Source of the DNA: Micromonospora citrea
GTDB taxonomy: Bacteria > Actinomycetota > Actinomycetes > Mycobacteriales > Micromonosporaceae
NCBI RefSeq assembly: GCF_900090315.1
Contig: NZ_FMHZ01000002.1
Span: 5,178,501 to 5,242,500, forward strand
Direction of reading: 5' to 3'
Length of the DNA: 64,000 bases
Position numbers and translations under genes: made by a program. Of this stretch, positions 24,857-32,991 are shown in pieces (within the stretch, counting starts at the first letter, position 1; the number at the start of each line of letters is the position of its first letter). Under the pieces are notes generated by a model. The model worked only from the letters and a program-made list of their open reading frames with translations. It ran no database searches and was not told the origin of the DNA.

Positions 24857-26274
24857 CGTACCCCCGCACCCACGCCGCCGGCCGCCGCGGCGGGACGACA
24901 CCGTCCCGTCGCGGCGGCCGGCCGGCTGCCGACGTACGCCTGCTGGTGCCGCCGCGACGCGGACCCGGCGGCCGGCGGCTACTGGCCGGCCTGCTCGTCG
25001 CCGGCCTGCTCGGCAGCGTGCTGCCCTGGTGGCTGGACACCCCCGCCGGCTCGCTGCGCAGCACCGCCGCCACCGTCACCGCCGCCGGGCGGATCACCGG
25101 CCTGGTCGCCGGCTACCTGCTGCTCGTGCAGGTGCTGATGATGAGCCGGCTGCCCGTGCTGGAGCGGTGGGTCGGCGGCGAGCGGATCGCCCGCCTGCAC
25201 CGCGACGTCGGCGCCACCCTGCTGGTCGCGGTGCTCGCGCACGCGTCGCTGATCCTGGTCGGGTACGCCGACCTGGAGGACAACTCCGTGCTCACCGAGG
25301 CCGGGGTGCTGCTGCGCGACCACGAGGACATGGTCTCCGCGTTCGCCGCCGCCGGCATCCTGGTGCTCGTCGGCCTCACCGGCGTCCGGGCGATCCGCAC
25401 CGCGCTGCCCTACGAGCTGTGGCACGCCCTGCACCTGTCGAGCTACGCGGTGCTGCTGCTCGGCTTCGCCCACCAGTTCAGCAACGGCGCGCAGCTGTTC
25501 CGGCCCGGCCCCGTGCGCACCGGCTGGATCGCCGCGTACGCGCTGGTGGTCGCCGCCCTGCTGTGGGGCCGGGTGCTCGCGCCGCTGGCGTTCAACCTGC
25601 GGCACCGGCTGCGGGTCGCCGACGTGGTCGCGGAGAGCCCGGACACGATCTCCATCTACCTGACGGGCGACCGACTGGAGCGGCTGGACCTGCTCGGCGG
25701 TCAGTTCTTCCGCTGGCGCTTCCTGACCCGGGGCTGCTGGTGGCAGGCGCACCCGTTCTCCGTCTCCGCCGCCGCCAACGGCCGGTGGCTGCGGCTCACC
25801 GTCAAGGTCGTCGGCGCGCACACCGCCGACCTGCGTGACCTGGACCCGGGCACCCGGGTCTGGGCCGAGGGGCCGTCGGGCACCTTCACCGCCGCGCACC
25901 GCACCCGGGAGAGGGCGCTGCTGATCGCCGGCGGCAGCGGGATCACCCCGATCCGGGCCATGCTGGAGGAGTTGCCCCCGGGCGCCGCGCTGATCTACCG
26001 CGCCCGCACCCCGGCCGACGTGCTGCTGCAGCGGGAGCTGGACTGGCTCGCCGAGGCCCGGGACACCTCGATCTGGTACGTCGTCGGTTCCCGCCACGAC
26101 CCCGGCCCCCGCCAGGTGCTGAGCCCGGAGGGGCTGCGCCGCCTGGTGCCCGACGTCGCCCGCCGCGACGTCTACCTCTGCGGGCCGCCCGGCCTGGTCG
26201 AGGAGGCGCTGCGGGCGCTCCGCCGGGCCGGCGTGCCCGGCCGGCAGATCCACCTCGCCACGTTCGAGCTGTAG
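24853..26274 (+). CDS. Ferric-reductase-like transmembrane flavocytochrome
   Basis: A 473-residue membrane oxidoreductase. The first half has about six membrane helices with heme-ligand histidines in HRDVGATLLVAVLAHASLI and HALHLSSYAVLLLGFAHQF, as in ferric reductase/NOX proteins. The second half is a ferredoxin-NADP-reductase-like module: an FAD site (the HPFSVSAA motif after the GGQFFRW segment) and an NAD(P) site (LLIAGGSGITPIRAM) ending with YLCGPPGLVEEAL. It moves electrons from cytosolic NAD(P)H across the membrane through hemes. Neighbouring FMN-binding and ApbE genes suggest the electrons go to an outside flavoprotein. GTG 24853 overlaps DUF1501. Confidence 0.88.
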   Translation: MTYPRTHAAGRRGGTTPSRRGGRPAADVRLLVPPRRGPGGRRLLAGLLVAGLLGSVLPWWLDTPAGSLRSTAATVTAAGRITGLVAGYLLLVQVLMMSRLPVLERWVGGERIARLHRDVGATLLVAVLAHASLILVGYADLEDNSVLTEAGVLLRDHEDMVSAFAAAGILVLVGLTGVRAIRTALPYELWHALHLSSYAVLLLGFAHQFSNGAQLFRPGPVRTGWIAAYALVVAALLWGRVLAPLAFNLRHRLRVADVVAESPDTISIYLTGDRLERLDLLGGQFFRWRFLTRGCWWQAHPFSVSAAANGRWLRLTVKVVGAHTADLRDLDPGTRVWAEGPSGTFTAAHRTRERALLIAGGSGITPIRAMLEELPPGAALIYRARTPADVLLQRELDWLAEARDTSIWYVVGSRHDPGPRQVLSPEGLRRLVPDVARRDVYLCGPPGLVEEALRALRRAGVPGRQIHLATFEL

Positions 26275-26283
26275 GAAGGTCTC

Positions 26284-26874
26284 ATGCGCCGCGCACTGCT
26301 CGCGATCACCGGCCTGGCGGCCAGCACCACCGTCCTGGTGGTGCTGAAGGGCTCGCCCGGCGCCACCGGGGTCGCCCAGGACCTGCCGGCCGAGCGGCCG
26401 CCGGTCGTCCCCGCCCCGGCGGGCCCGACCCCGACCGGCGGCGACGCCTCCGCCGCCCCGTCGCCCAGCGGCTCCACCGCGTCCCCCCGCCCCGGGCGCA
26501 CCGCCACCCGGGCGTCGTCGGTCCGGCCCGGTGCCACCACCCGGGCGCCATCGGCCCCGCGCACCAGCAGCAAGCCGCCACCGGCGCCGACCACCCGCAC
26601 GGTGACGGGCCCAGTCGTGGAGAACGAGTACGGCAACGTCCAGGTGCAGATCACCCTCTCCGGGACGCGGATCGTCGACGTGGTGGCGCTGGAACTGCCG
26701 GAGGAGACGGCCCAGTCCGACCAGCGCAGTGAGCAGGTCGACGGCCGCTACAGCGGCAGCTCCGGGCTGGTGGTGCAGCGGCAGAGCGCCGACGTGGACA
26801 CCGTCTCCGGGGCGACCGCCACCAGCGACGCGTACAAGCAGTCGTTGCAGGCCGCGATCGACCGGGCGAACTGA
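26284..26874 (+). CDS. FMN-binding domain protein
   Basis: A 196-residue exported protein. A short hydrophobic N-terminus (LLAITGLAASTTVLVVL) anchors or exports it, followed by a Pro/Ser/Thr linker of about 80 residues. The C-terminal domain is an FMN-bind fold (VVENEYGNVQVQITLSGTRI) ending with the SGATATS motif. In the family the Thr of SGAT (Thr178 here) receives FMN covalently from ApbE. It lies nine bases after the reductase gene, with AGGAAGG before ATG 26284. It is the likely external electron carrier of this set. Confidence 0.88.
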   Translation: MRRALLAITGLAASTTVLVVLKGSPGATGVAQDLPAERPPVVPAPAGPTPTGGDASAAPSPSGSTASPRPGRTATRASSVRPGATTRAPSAPRTSSKPPPAPTTRTVTGPVVENEYGNVQVQITLSGTRIVDVVALELPEETAQSDQRSEQVDGRYSGSSGLVVQRQSADVDTVSGATATSDAYKQSLQAAIDRAN

Positions 26875-26883
26875 CGTGCGGCC

Positions 26884-27003
26884 GTCATCCCCAGCTTCGT
26901 CCTCGGTCGCGGCGTCGTTCTTCGCGTCATCCACGGCTTCGTCCTCGGTCGCGGTGTCGTCCTTCGCGTCATCCCCGGCTTCGTCCTCGGTCGCGGTTTC
27001 GGT
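26884..27003. repeat. 42-bp tandem repeat, about three copies
   Basis: Copies start at 26884, 26926 and 26968, each beginning GTCATCC and containing CTTCGTCCTCGGTCGCGG. The last is incomplete. It lies between the FMN-binding gene and the credible start of the ApbE gene. If read in the ApbE frame from GTG 26876 it gives a Ser/Ala-rich 14-residue repeat. Confidence 0.9.
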
Positions 27004-27061
27004 CTCGTGCCCGGGGGCGGAGCGTGGTCGGGGCGGGTCCCTGCCGGCGACCAGGCCCGGT

Positions 27062-27829
27062 TTGCGCAGGGTCGAGCAGGTGATGGGCACGGCGATCAGC
27101 CTCGACCTCGCCGACGACCTGCCCGTCGCCGAGCTGGACGAGCTGGCCGGGGGCGTGTTCGCCTGGCTGCGCGAGGTGGACGCGCGGTTCAGCACGTACC
27201 GGGCCGACAGCGAAGTGCGCCGCCTCGACCGGGGTGAGCTGCCGCTCGCCGAGGCCAGCGACGACCTGCGGCACGTGCTGGCGCGCTGCGCCGACCTGTG
27301 GGCCGCCACCGACGGCTTCTTCGACGCGTACGCCACCGGCCGGCTCGACCCGTCCGGGTACGTCAAGGGCTGGGCGGCGCAGGTCGCCTCGGACCGGCTG
27401 CTGGCGGCCGGGGCGGCGAACCACTGCCTCAACGCCGGTGGCGACGTGCGGGCACGCGGCCACTCGTCGTCCGGGCGGCCCTGGCGGATCGGCGTCCGGC
27501 ACCCGTGGGACCCGATGTCCACCTGCCTGGTGCTGGCCGGCACCGACCTGGCCGTGGCCACCTCGGGCGTCTACGAGCGCGGCCACCACGTGCGGGATCC
27601 GCGCCGGGGCGTGCCGGCCGTGGGGCTGCGCTCCGTGACCGTGGTCGGCCCCGACCTCGGCCTGGCCGACGCGTACGCCACCGCCGCCGTGGCGATGGGT
27701 GCCGCCGGCATCGGCTGGCTCGACAACCTTCCCGACCACCAGCACGCGGTCGTCACCGACGACGCCCGCCTCGTTCTCCCCGCCACCCTCCAGCCAACGC
27801 CAACGCCAACGCCAACATCGACGGTCTGA
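27062..27829 (+). CDS. apbE: FAD:protein FMN transferase (ApbE family)
   Basis: A 255-residue enzyme that splits FAD and links FMN to a Thr of target proteins. The family signature is present: the MGTAISLDL head, FDAYATGRLDPSGYVKGWA, an NAGGDVRARG strand and SGVYERGHHVRDPRRG near the end. The target is probably the FMN-binding protein just upstream. TTG 27062 gives the usual LRRVEQVMGT start; GTG 26876 stays in frame but would add the 42-bp repeat, and ATG 27083 would clip the first strand. The C-terminus ends in a PTPTPTPTSTV run encoded by a hexamer repeat. Confidence 0.88.
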   Translation: MRRVEQVMGTAISLDLADDLPVAELDELAGGVFAWLREVDARFSTYRADSEVRRLDRGELPLAEASDDLRHVLARCADLWAATDGFFDAYATGRLDPSGYVKGWAAQVASDRLLAAGAANHCLNAGGDVRARGHSSSGRPWRIGVRHPWDPMSTCLVLAGTDLAVATSGVYERGHHVRDPRRGVPAVGLRSVTVVGPDLGLADAYATAAVAMGAAGIGWLDNLPDHQHAVVTDDARLVLPATLQPTPTPTPTSTV

Positions 27830-27932
27830 GTGCCGACGCCGGCCCCGCCGGTCCTGGCGCCCGTGACCCGGGTCGTCCGGCGAACGGCCGTGGTTCCGGA
27901 CGACCATGGCCGGATCTGTGGGGCGGCCGTCG

Positions 27933-27968
27933 TTGCCGCGGCGCGGCGCGCGCTTCGATACTCGCTGC
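27933..27968 (+). promoter_or_regulatory. Leaderless promoter of the GlxA-type gene
   Basis: TTGCCG (27933-27938), 18-base spacer and GATACT (27957-27962) lie six bases before ATG 27969, so transcription should begin at or near the start codon. No Shine-Dalgarno sequence is visible, which fits a leaderless mRNA. Confidence 0.5.
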
Positions 27969-28961
27969 ATGACAGCTCCGCATCCGCGCGCTGACGGCTC
28001 ACGCGACGTGGTCGTCGCGGCGGGCGACGGCGCGGTGCTGCTGGACGTCACCGGGCCGTTGCAGGTGTTCGCACTCGCGGCGAAGTGCGGCGGGCACTAC
28101 CGGGTCCGACTGGCATCGCCCGACGGTCGGCCGGTCGACACCCAGGAAGGGGTGCGGCTCGGCGTCCACACGGCCCTGGACGCGGTGACCGGCCCGGTGC
28201 ACGTCCTGCTGGTGGCCGGGTGCGACACCGCGCCGGCGGGCACCGCGTTGGTGCCACTCGCCCAGGCGGTGCAGCGGGTGAGCGGGCGGTGCGCGGTGGT
28301 GGCGTCGGTGTGCATCGGCGCGTTCGTGCTGGCGGAGGCCGGTCTGCTCGACGGCCGGCGGGCAACCACCCACTGGGCCTCCTGCCGGGACCTGATCGTC
28401 CGCTACCCGCGGGTCATCGTCGAGTCCGACGGCATGTACGTGCGCGACGGCGACGTGTACACCGCCGCCGGGGTCACCGCCGGCATCGACCTCGCCCTGG
28501 CGCTTGTGGAGCGCGACCACGGCGCCGCGCTCGCCCGTCAGGTCGCCCAGTGGCTGGTGCTCTTCCTGCAACGGCCGGCCGGCCAGTCGCAGCTGTCGGT
28601 ACGCGGCCGCGCCCGGCCGTCACGCCAACCGGCGTTGCGGGCGGTGCTCGACGCGGTCGCCGAGCAGCCGCACGCGGACCACTCGCTGGAGGCGATGGCC
28701 GCCCGCGCCGCGGTGAGCCCTCGTCACCTGTCCCGCCTGTTCACCGAAGTGTTGGGCACCACGCCCGGCCAGTACGTCCAGCGGATCCGCGTCGAGGCGG
28801 CCCAGCAGCTCCTCGAAGCCGGCGACGACCCCGTCGATGTCGTGGCCAGGCGCTGCGGCTTCCGCAGCGTCGAGACCATGCGGCAGACCTTCCACCGGGT
28901 CCTGGGGATGGCCCCGACGAGGTACCGCCACCAAGTGCAGAAAGGTGCGACAGATGCCTGA
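27969..28961 (+). CDS. GlxA family transcriptional regulator (DJ-1/PfpI plus AraC HTH)
   Basis: A 330-residue regulator. The N-terminal half is a DJ-1/PfpI-like class I amidotransferase domain (DVVVAAGDGAVLLDVTGPLQVF; ASVCIGAFVLAEAGLLDGRRATTHW with Cys at the nucleophile position). The C-terminal half is an AraC/XylS pair of HTH motifs (LEAMAARAAVSPRHLSRLFTEVLGTTP and PVDVVARRCGFRSVETMRQTF). Such proteins sense small nitrogen or stress compounds, ligand unknown. The coding end overlaps the start of the following DJ-1 gene by eight bases, so the two are co-translated. Confidence 0.9.
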   Translation: MTAPHPRADGSRDVVVAAGDGAVLLDVTGPLQVFALAAKCGGHYRVRLASPDGRPVDTQEGVRLGVHTALDAVTGPVHVLLVAGCDTAPAGTALVPLAQAVQRVSGRCAVVASVCIGAFVLAEAGLLDGRRATTHWASCRDLIVRYPRVIVESDGMYVRDGDVYTAAGVTAGIDLALALVERDHGAALARQVAQWLVLFLQRPAGQSQLSVRGRARPSRQPALRAVLDAVAEQPHADHSLEAMAARAAVSPRHLSRLFTEVLGTTPGQYVQRIRVEAAQQLLEAGDDPVDVVARRCGFRSVETMRQTFHRVLGMAPTRYRHQVQKGATDA

Positions 28962-29751
28962 CAACCCGAACCGGCGGCAGTTGCTGACCCTCGGCGCCGC
29001 GCTCGCCGCGACCGGCCTCACCGTGGGCGACGCCGCCCCGGCCGCGGCCCGCCACAGTGCCCCGGCGGGCGGTGAAGAGCCGCTCGACATCGCGTTCCTG
29101 GTCTTTGACGGGCTCGTCCCGCTCGACCTGGTCGGTCCGCTGAGCGTTCTCGGCGCCACCGGGCGCGCGGGCGGACCACCGGCCCGGCTGCACTTCGTCG
29201 GCCCGGACCTCACGCCGATACCCGGCGGCGGTGGCCTGCAGTGGGTGCCGACCGCCACCTACGACACGCTGCCCCGGCCCGACGTGCTCGTCGTGCCCGG
29301 GCCGGGGCAGCCGAGCATCCTGATGCGGGACCGCCGCCTCCTGGACTACATCCGCGCCGCGCACCCGCACACCCGCGTTACGTTCGGCATCTGCACCGGC
29401 GTGCTGCTGCTGGCCGCCGCGGGCATCCTGCGGGGCCGCTCGGCGACCACCTACTGGGCGTTCGCCGACGAGCTTCCCCTGTCGGGCGCGCGGTTCAGAC
29501 GGCGCCGCTGGGTCGTCGACGGGCGGATCGTCACCAGCGCCGGTGTCAGCGCTGGAATGGACGCCGCCCTGGTGGTGGCCGCGCGCCTGTGGGGGGAGCG
29601 GGCCGCCGGCCGGGGGCAGGCGTTCCTGGAGTACGACCCCGAGCCGCCGTTCGACTACGGCCGGGTCGAAAACCTGCCGGACGCGGACGAGGACCACATG
29701 TGGAGCCTGTTCCAGGCGGAGCGTGCGCGGGTCCGCGAGGTGCTCACCTGA
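28954..29751 (+). CDS. Exported DJ-1/PfpI family protein
   Basis: A 265-residue protein with a Tat-like signal (NRRQLLTLGAALAATGL) and a DJ-1/PfpI domain: IAFLVFDGLVPLDLVGPLSVLG, VPGPGQPSILM, and the nucleophile elbow FGICTGVLLLAAAGILRGR with a Cys, followed by the SATTYWAF segment. Domain layout matches isonitrile hydratase-like members, but substrate is unknown. It overlaps the GlxA regulator, whose sensor half is a relative, so the pair may act on the same compound. Confidence 0.85.
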   Translation: MPDNPNRRQLLTLGAALAATGLTVGDAAPAAARHSAPAGGEEPLDIAFLVFDGLVPLDLVGPLSVLGATGRAGGPPARLHFVGPDLTPIPGGGGLQWVPTATYDTLPRPDVLVVPGPGQPSILMRDRRLLDYIRAAHPHTRVTFGICTGVLLLAAAGILRGRSATTYWAFADELPLSGARFRRRRWVVDGRIVTSAGVSAGMDAALVVAARLWGERAAGRGQAFLEYDPEPPFDYGRVENLPDADEDHMWSLFQAERARVREVLT

Positions 29752-30066
29752 GCTTCTGCGCCGGCCACCGCGGTCAGCGGAAGGGGCGGTGGGTGGCGGG
29801 GCGGGAGCCGAGGGGGCGTGGGCGGCCCGGCCGGGAGCCGGCGGGCCGGGTGGCCGCCCAGCGGCGGTGCGGACGATGGTGGCGGGGCGGCGGTTCGGCC
29901 CCGCCCGGCTGACGCGTCGTGTCGTCGGTGGACATCTAACCCCCCGCTCCCGGCGCGGACGCGCCGTCGCCGTGCTCAACGAGCACCGACCCCTGAGCGT
30001 CGCGTCGCCACCTGCCCGCCCGCCACCTGCCCGCCCGCCCCCGGGCCCTGCCCCGGCGACCGGAGT
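29752..30066. other. Intergenic region, nothing recognised
   Basis: 315 bases between the DJ-1 gene and the convergent gene at 30067. Short C-rich repeats (CCCGCCCGCC) are present, but I see no gene, RNA or strong hairpin. Confidence 0.5.
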
Positions 30067-30738
30067 TCACATGCCCCGGCGGGGGAGCGGCAGGTGGCCG
30101 GGGAGTAGGTCGGAGGTGAGCGTGACGCCGGTGGCCCGCAGGGCGTCGATCAGGGCGTTCTGCACCAGATAGGAGTCCGGCAACTGCCAGCGTGCCTGCT
30201 CGGGCGCGACCGCCCAGCGGACGGTGCCCTCGGGCAGCCGGGTCGGCGGGGCCGGGATCCACGAGCCGGGGCCGTGCCGGACGACGTGGAAGCAGTGGTC
30301 CAGTTCGGGGCGGAGCGGGTCTCCGGGACGGACCAGGAACATCCAGCGGCCGGTGGGGGTCACCAGCACCGGGCCGCGTACGCCGACGCCGGCCGGGTGG
30401 GTCTGCACCGCGTCCAGGACGTGCCGACCGAGGTGCGTGGGGACCTCCAGCACGTCGAACGCCCGGCCGGTGGGCAGCAGCACCCCGTGCGGGCGGGTGC
30501 GCCACCAGGTCGCGACCCGGGCCGGGTCGGCGCTGGCCGCGTGCTCCCAGTTCTCCAGCGCGGGGTGGCAGCCGACCGTGGGGCAGCCGGCGCGCCCGCA
30601 GACGAAGCGGCTGCGGGCGAGGCAGGCACCTGGGGTCACGTCCCAGCCGTGCAGCGCGTACCGCACGGCGACCCGGCGCAGGCGCACCCGTTCCAGTGGC
30701 GACAGTTGCACGACGCGCGGACCGACATTCCCCCACAT
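30067..30738 (-). CDS. Prim-Pol-like (bifunctional primase/polymerase N-terminal) protein
   Basis: A 223-residue protein resembling the actinobacterial stand-alone primase/polymerase N-terminal family. Evidence is the order RVAVRYALHGWDVTPGA, CGRAGCPTVGCHPALENWEHAASADP, TWWRTRPHGVLLPTGRAFDVLEVP and a GPVLVTPTGRWMFLV strand. In catalytic Prim-Pol proteins the acidic motif is hDhD; here it reads FDVLEV, so the active site may be lost or changed. Four Cys and one His near residues 42-62 could bind zinc. ATG 30738 (MWGNVG) has GGAGGGAGA upstream. It diverges from the HTH regulator at 30980. Confidence 0.55.
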   Translation of the reverse strand: MWGNVGPRVVQLSPLERVRLRRVAVRYALHGWDVTPGACLARSRFVCGRAGCPTVGCHPALENWEHAASADPARVATWWRTRPHGVLLPTGRAFDVLEVPTHLGRHVLDAVQTHPAGVGVRGPVLVTPTGRWMFLVRPGDPLRPELDHCFHVVRHGPGSWIPAPPTRLPEGTVRWAVAPEQARWQLPDSYLVQNALIDALRATGVTLTSDLLPGHLPLPRRGM

Positions 30739-30979
30739 GTGCCATCTCCCTCCGCCGGACCCGGTCGGCATCCAGGTCGCATGTCGAGCACCGTCACTGC
30801 CGTAACCCGCGATCGTTGAGCTGACGAACGGCTGATGCAACTTGCACGAAAATTACGAGAACTGGCTGTACGGCTGACGTACACGCTGTGCGACCGGCGA
30901 AAACCTGAGACGTACCGCGCGCCCGCAACCGCGTAGCCAATCGGCCGCCGGCCGGCTCAGGCAGGGGAGGGGTGGGAAG

Positions 30980-32209
30980 ATGGACGAGTTACCCATCGGG
31001 CGGCGGGTGGCCTACTGGCGCGGGCGGCGCAAGATGTCGCAGCAGGTCTTCGCCGATCGGCTGGGCAAGTCGAAGAGCTGGGTGGACAAGGTCGAGCGCG
31101 GGGTGCGCCGGCTCGACAAGTTCTCGGTCCTCTACGAGATCGCCGACATCCTCCAGGTCGACGTGCAACTGCTGCTCGGCAAGGACCCGGAGCGGCGTAC
31201 GGACGCGTTGAACTGCATCGACCAGGTCGAGGTGCAGGAGATCCGGGCGGCCCTCGAGCGGTACGACTCGATGAGCGCGTACTTCGACGCCGCGCCCTTC
31301 CCGCCGCCGCTGGCCGACATGCGCAAGGCCGTCAACCACGCCTGGCTGACCTACCAGTACGGCCGCTACGGGATGCTCACCCGGGCGCTGCCGAAGCTGC
31401 TGCGCGACGCCCAGGCCGCCGACGCCGGCTACCGCGGCGACGAGGGCCGGGAGGCCGCCCACCTGCTGGGGCAGGTCTACCAGATCGCCTCGTCGGTGCT
31501 GCGCAAGTTGGGCGAGTGCGAGCTGGCCTGGCTTGCCGCCGACCGCTCAATGGCGGTCGCCCAGCGCGCCGACGACCAGCTCCTGGCCGGCATCGCCACC
31601 ACCCGGGTGTGCAACGCGCTGGTGGCGATGGGCCGGCCCCGCCCCGCCCTCGAACTCAACGTCACCATCGCCAACCGGCTCGCCCCCGGCGGCGGCAACG
31701 AGGCGTCCCCGGCCCGGCTCTCGGTCTACGGGATGCTGCTGCTCCAGGGCGCGATGGCCGCCGCGCGGATCGGTGACTCGGCCACGGTCGGCGACCTGAT
31801 CAACGGCGCGCAGGAGGCCGCCACCCTCCTCGGCGGCGACCACAACCACTACTGGACCTCCTTCGGGCCGACCAACGTGGAGCTGCACCGCGCGGCGGCG
31901 GCGGTCGAGCTGGGCGACGGCGGCCGGGCCGTGGAGGTCCACCGGCAGCGCATCCAGGAGCCCGCGTTCAACGCGCTGCTGCCCGAACGCCGCGCCCACC
32001 ACCTGCTCGACATCGCCCGGGGCTTCGCCCAGATCGGCGACGTGGCCAACGCCGGCGAGATGCTGCTGCGCGGCGACCGCCTCGCCCCGTCGGAGATTCG
32101 TTGCCGGCCGATCGCCCACGAGGCGATGTCGGACATCCTGCGTCGCACACGGGGTGCGCCGCCTTCTCTGATCGCGGAGTTGGCTGAGCACATGGGAGTA
32201 GGGGTATGA
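30980..32209 (+). CDS. HTH (XRE) regulator with TPR-like repeats
   Basis: A 409-residue protein. Residues 1-75 are a Cro/CI-type HTH (IGRRVAYWRGRRKMSQQVFADRLGKSKSWVDKVERG). The rest is all-helical with TPR-like pairs (HLLGQVYQIASSVLRKLGECELAWLAADRSM; HLLDIARGFAQIGDVANAGEMLL). This matches Streptomyces-type regulators in which TPRs sense a signal. ATG 30980 follows GGGGAGGGG. The stop precedes the flavoprotein start by 16 bases, indicating one transcript. Confidence 0.85.
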   Translation: MDELPIGRRVAYWRGRRKMSQQVFADRLGKSKSWVDKVERGVRRLDKFSVLYEIADILQVDVQLLLGKDPERRTDALNCIDQVEVQEIRAALERYDSMSAYFDAAPFPPPLADMRKAVNHAWLTYQYGRYGMLTRALPKLLRDAQAADAGYRGDEGREAAHLLGQVYQIASSVLRKLGECELAWLAADRSMAVAQRADDQLLAGIATTRVCNALVAMGRPRPALELNVTIANRLAPGGGNEASPARLSVYGMLLLQGAMAAARIGDSATVGDLINGAQEAATLLGGDHNHYWTSFGPTNVELHRAAAAVELGDGGRAVEVHRQRIQEPAFNALLPERRAHHLLDIARGFAQIGDVANAGEMLLRGDRLAPSEIRCRPIAHEAMSDILRRTRGAPPSLIAELAEHMGVGV

Positions 32210-32225
32210 GCACGGAGCCGGCCTG

Positions 32226-32798
32226 ATGACCGGCCCACGCCCGAGCAGCGAGCGCCGCGAGGTGCTCTACGTCATCGCTTGCGGTTCGCCGCTGGCCCGC
32301 GACGTCGGTCGGCTCGTCGAGCTGGCCCAGCAGGACGGTTGGGACGTCTGCGTGGTGACCACGCCGGACGGCGCCAAGTTCGTCGACCGGGCCGAGCTGG
32401 CCCGGCGGACCGGGCACCCGGTCCGCACCCACTACAAGAACCCCGGCGACCTCGACGTGCTGCCGCCGGCGGACGCGATGATCGTCTGTCCGGCGACGGT
32501 CAACACGGTCAACAAGTGGGCGGCCGGCATCACCGACACGCTGGCCCTCGGCCTGCTGGTGGAGGCGCAGGGGTTGGGGGTTCCGCTGGTGGCCGTGCCG
32601 TACACCAACGCGGCGATGGCGGTCCATCCGGCCTTCCGGGCGGCCCTCGACCGGCTCGCCGAGTGGGGGGTGACGGTGCTCTTCGGCGACCACGTCGTCC
32701 CGCTGCACCCGCCCGGCACCGGCGAGCGTCACCTGCACGCCTTCCCGTGGGCCATGGGCCTGGCCGCCGTCCGGGACCGCCTCTGCCCCGCCGCGTGA
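32226..32798 (+). CDS. Flavoprotein of the HFCD (PPC decarboxylase-like) family
   Basis: A 190-residue FMN-binding protein of the HFCD fold. It begins LYVIACGSPLARDVGRLVELAQQDGWDVCVVTTPDGAKFV, then has the PADAMIVCPATVNTVNKWAAGITDTLALGLL motif. The PxMN-type motif of phosphopantothenoylcysteine decarboxylases is replaced by VPYTNAAMAVHPAF, so the enzyme class may differ or it may only bind flavin. It is co-transcribed with the HTH-TPR regulator and may supply the sensed signal (inference). Confidence 0.82.
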   Translation: MTGPRPSSERREVLYVIACGSPLARDVGRLVELAQQDGWDVCVVTTPDGAKFVDRAELARRTGHPVRTHYKNPGDLDVLPPADAMIVCPATVNTVNKWAAGITDTLALGLLVEAQGLGVPLVAVPYTNAAMAVHPAFRAALDRLAEWGVTVLFGDHVVPLHPPGTGERHLHAFPWAMGLAAVRDRLCPAA

Positions 32799-32991
32799 CG
32801 CCCGGTGGGGGACCCTGCCGCGATCGGCGGGCCCGCTCGCGGGCCGACGCGTCGAGGCGGCGGGGTCCCCTTGCCGCGCCGCCACGGACGGTGCAGCGGC
32901 GACGCGACGCGACCCACCGCCCCGCGGACACTTCCGTCGCGTCGGTGGGCGACGCCCCCCGCCACGGCCCGCGCCGGTAAGCTGGCCCGCC

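Noticed and set aside
26748..26972. Minus-strand frame through the 42-bp repeat giving acidic or basic repeats
   Set aside because: No start with a ribosome site, overlaps the FMN-binding gene and has no family match.
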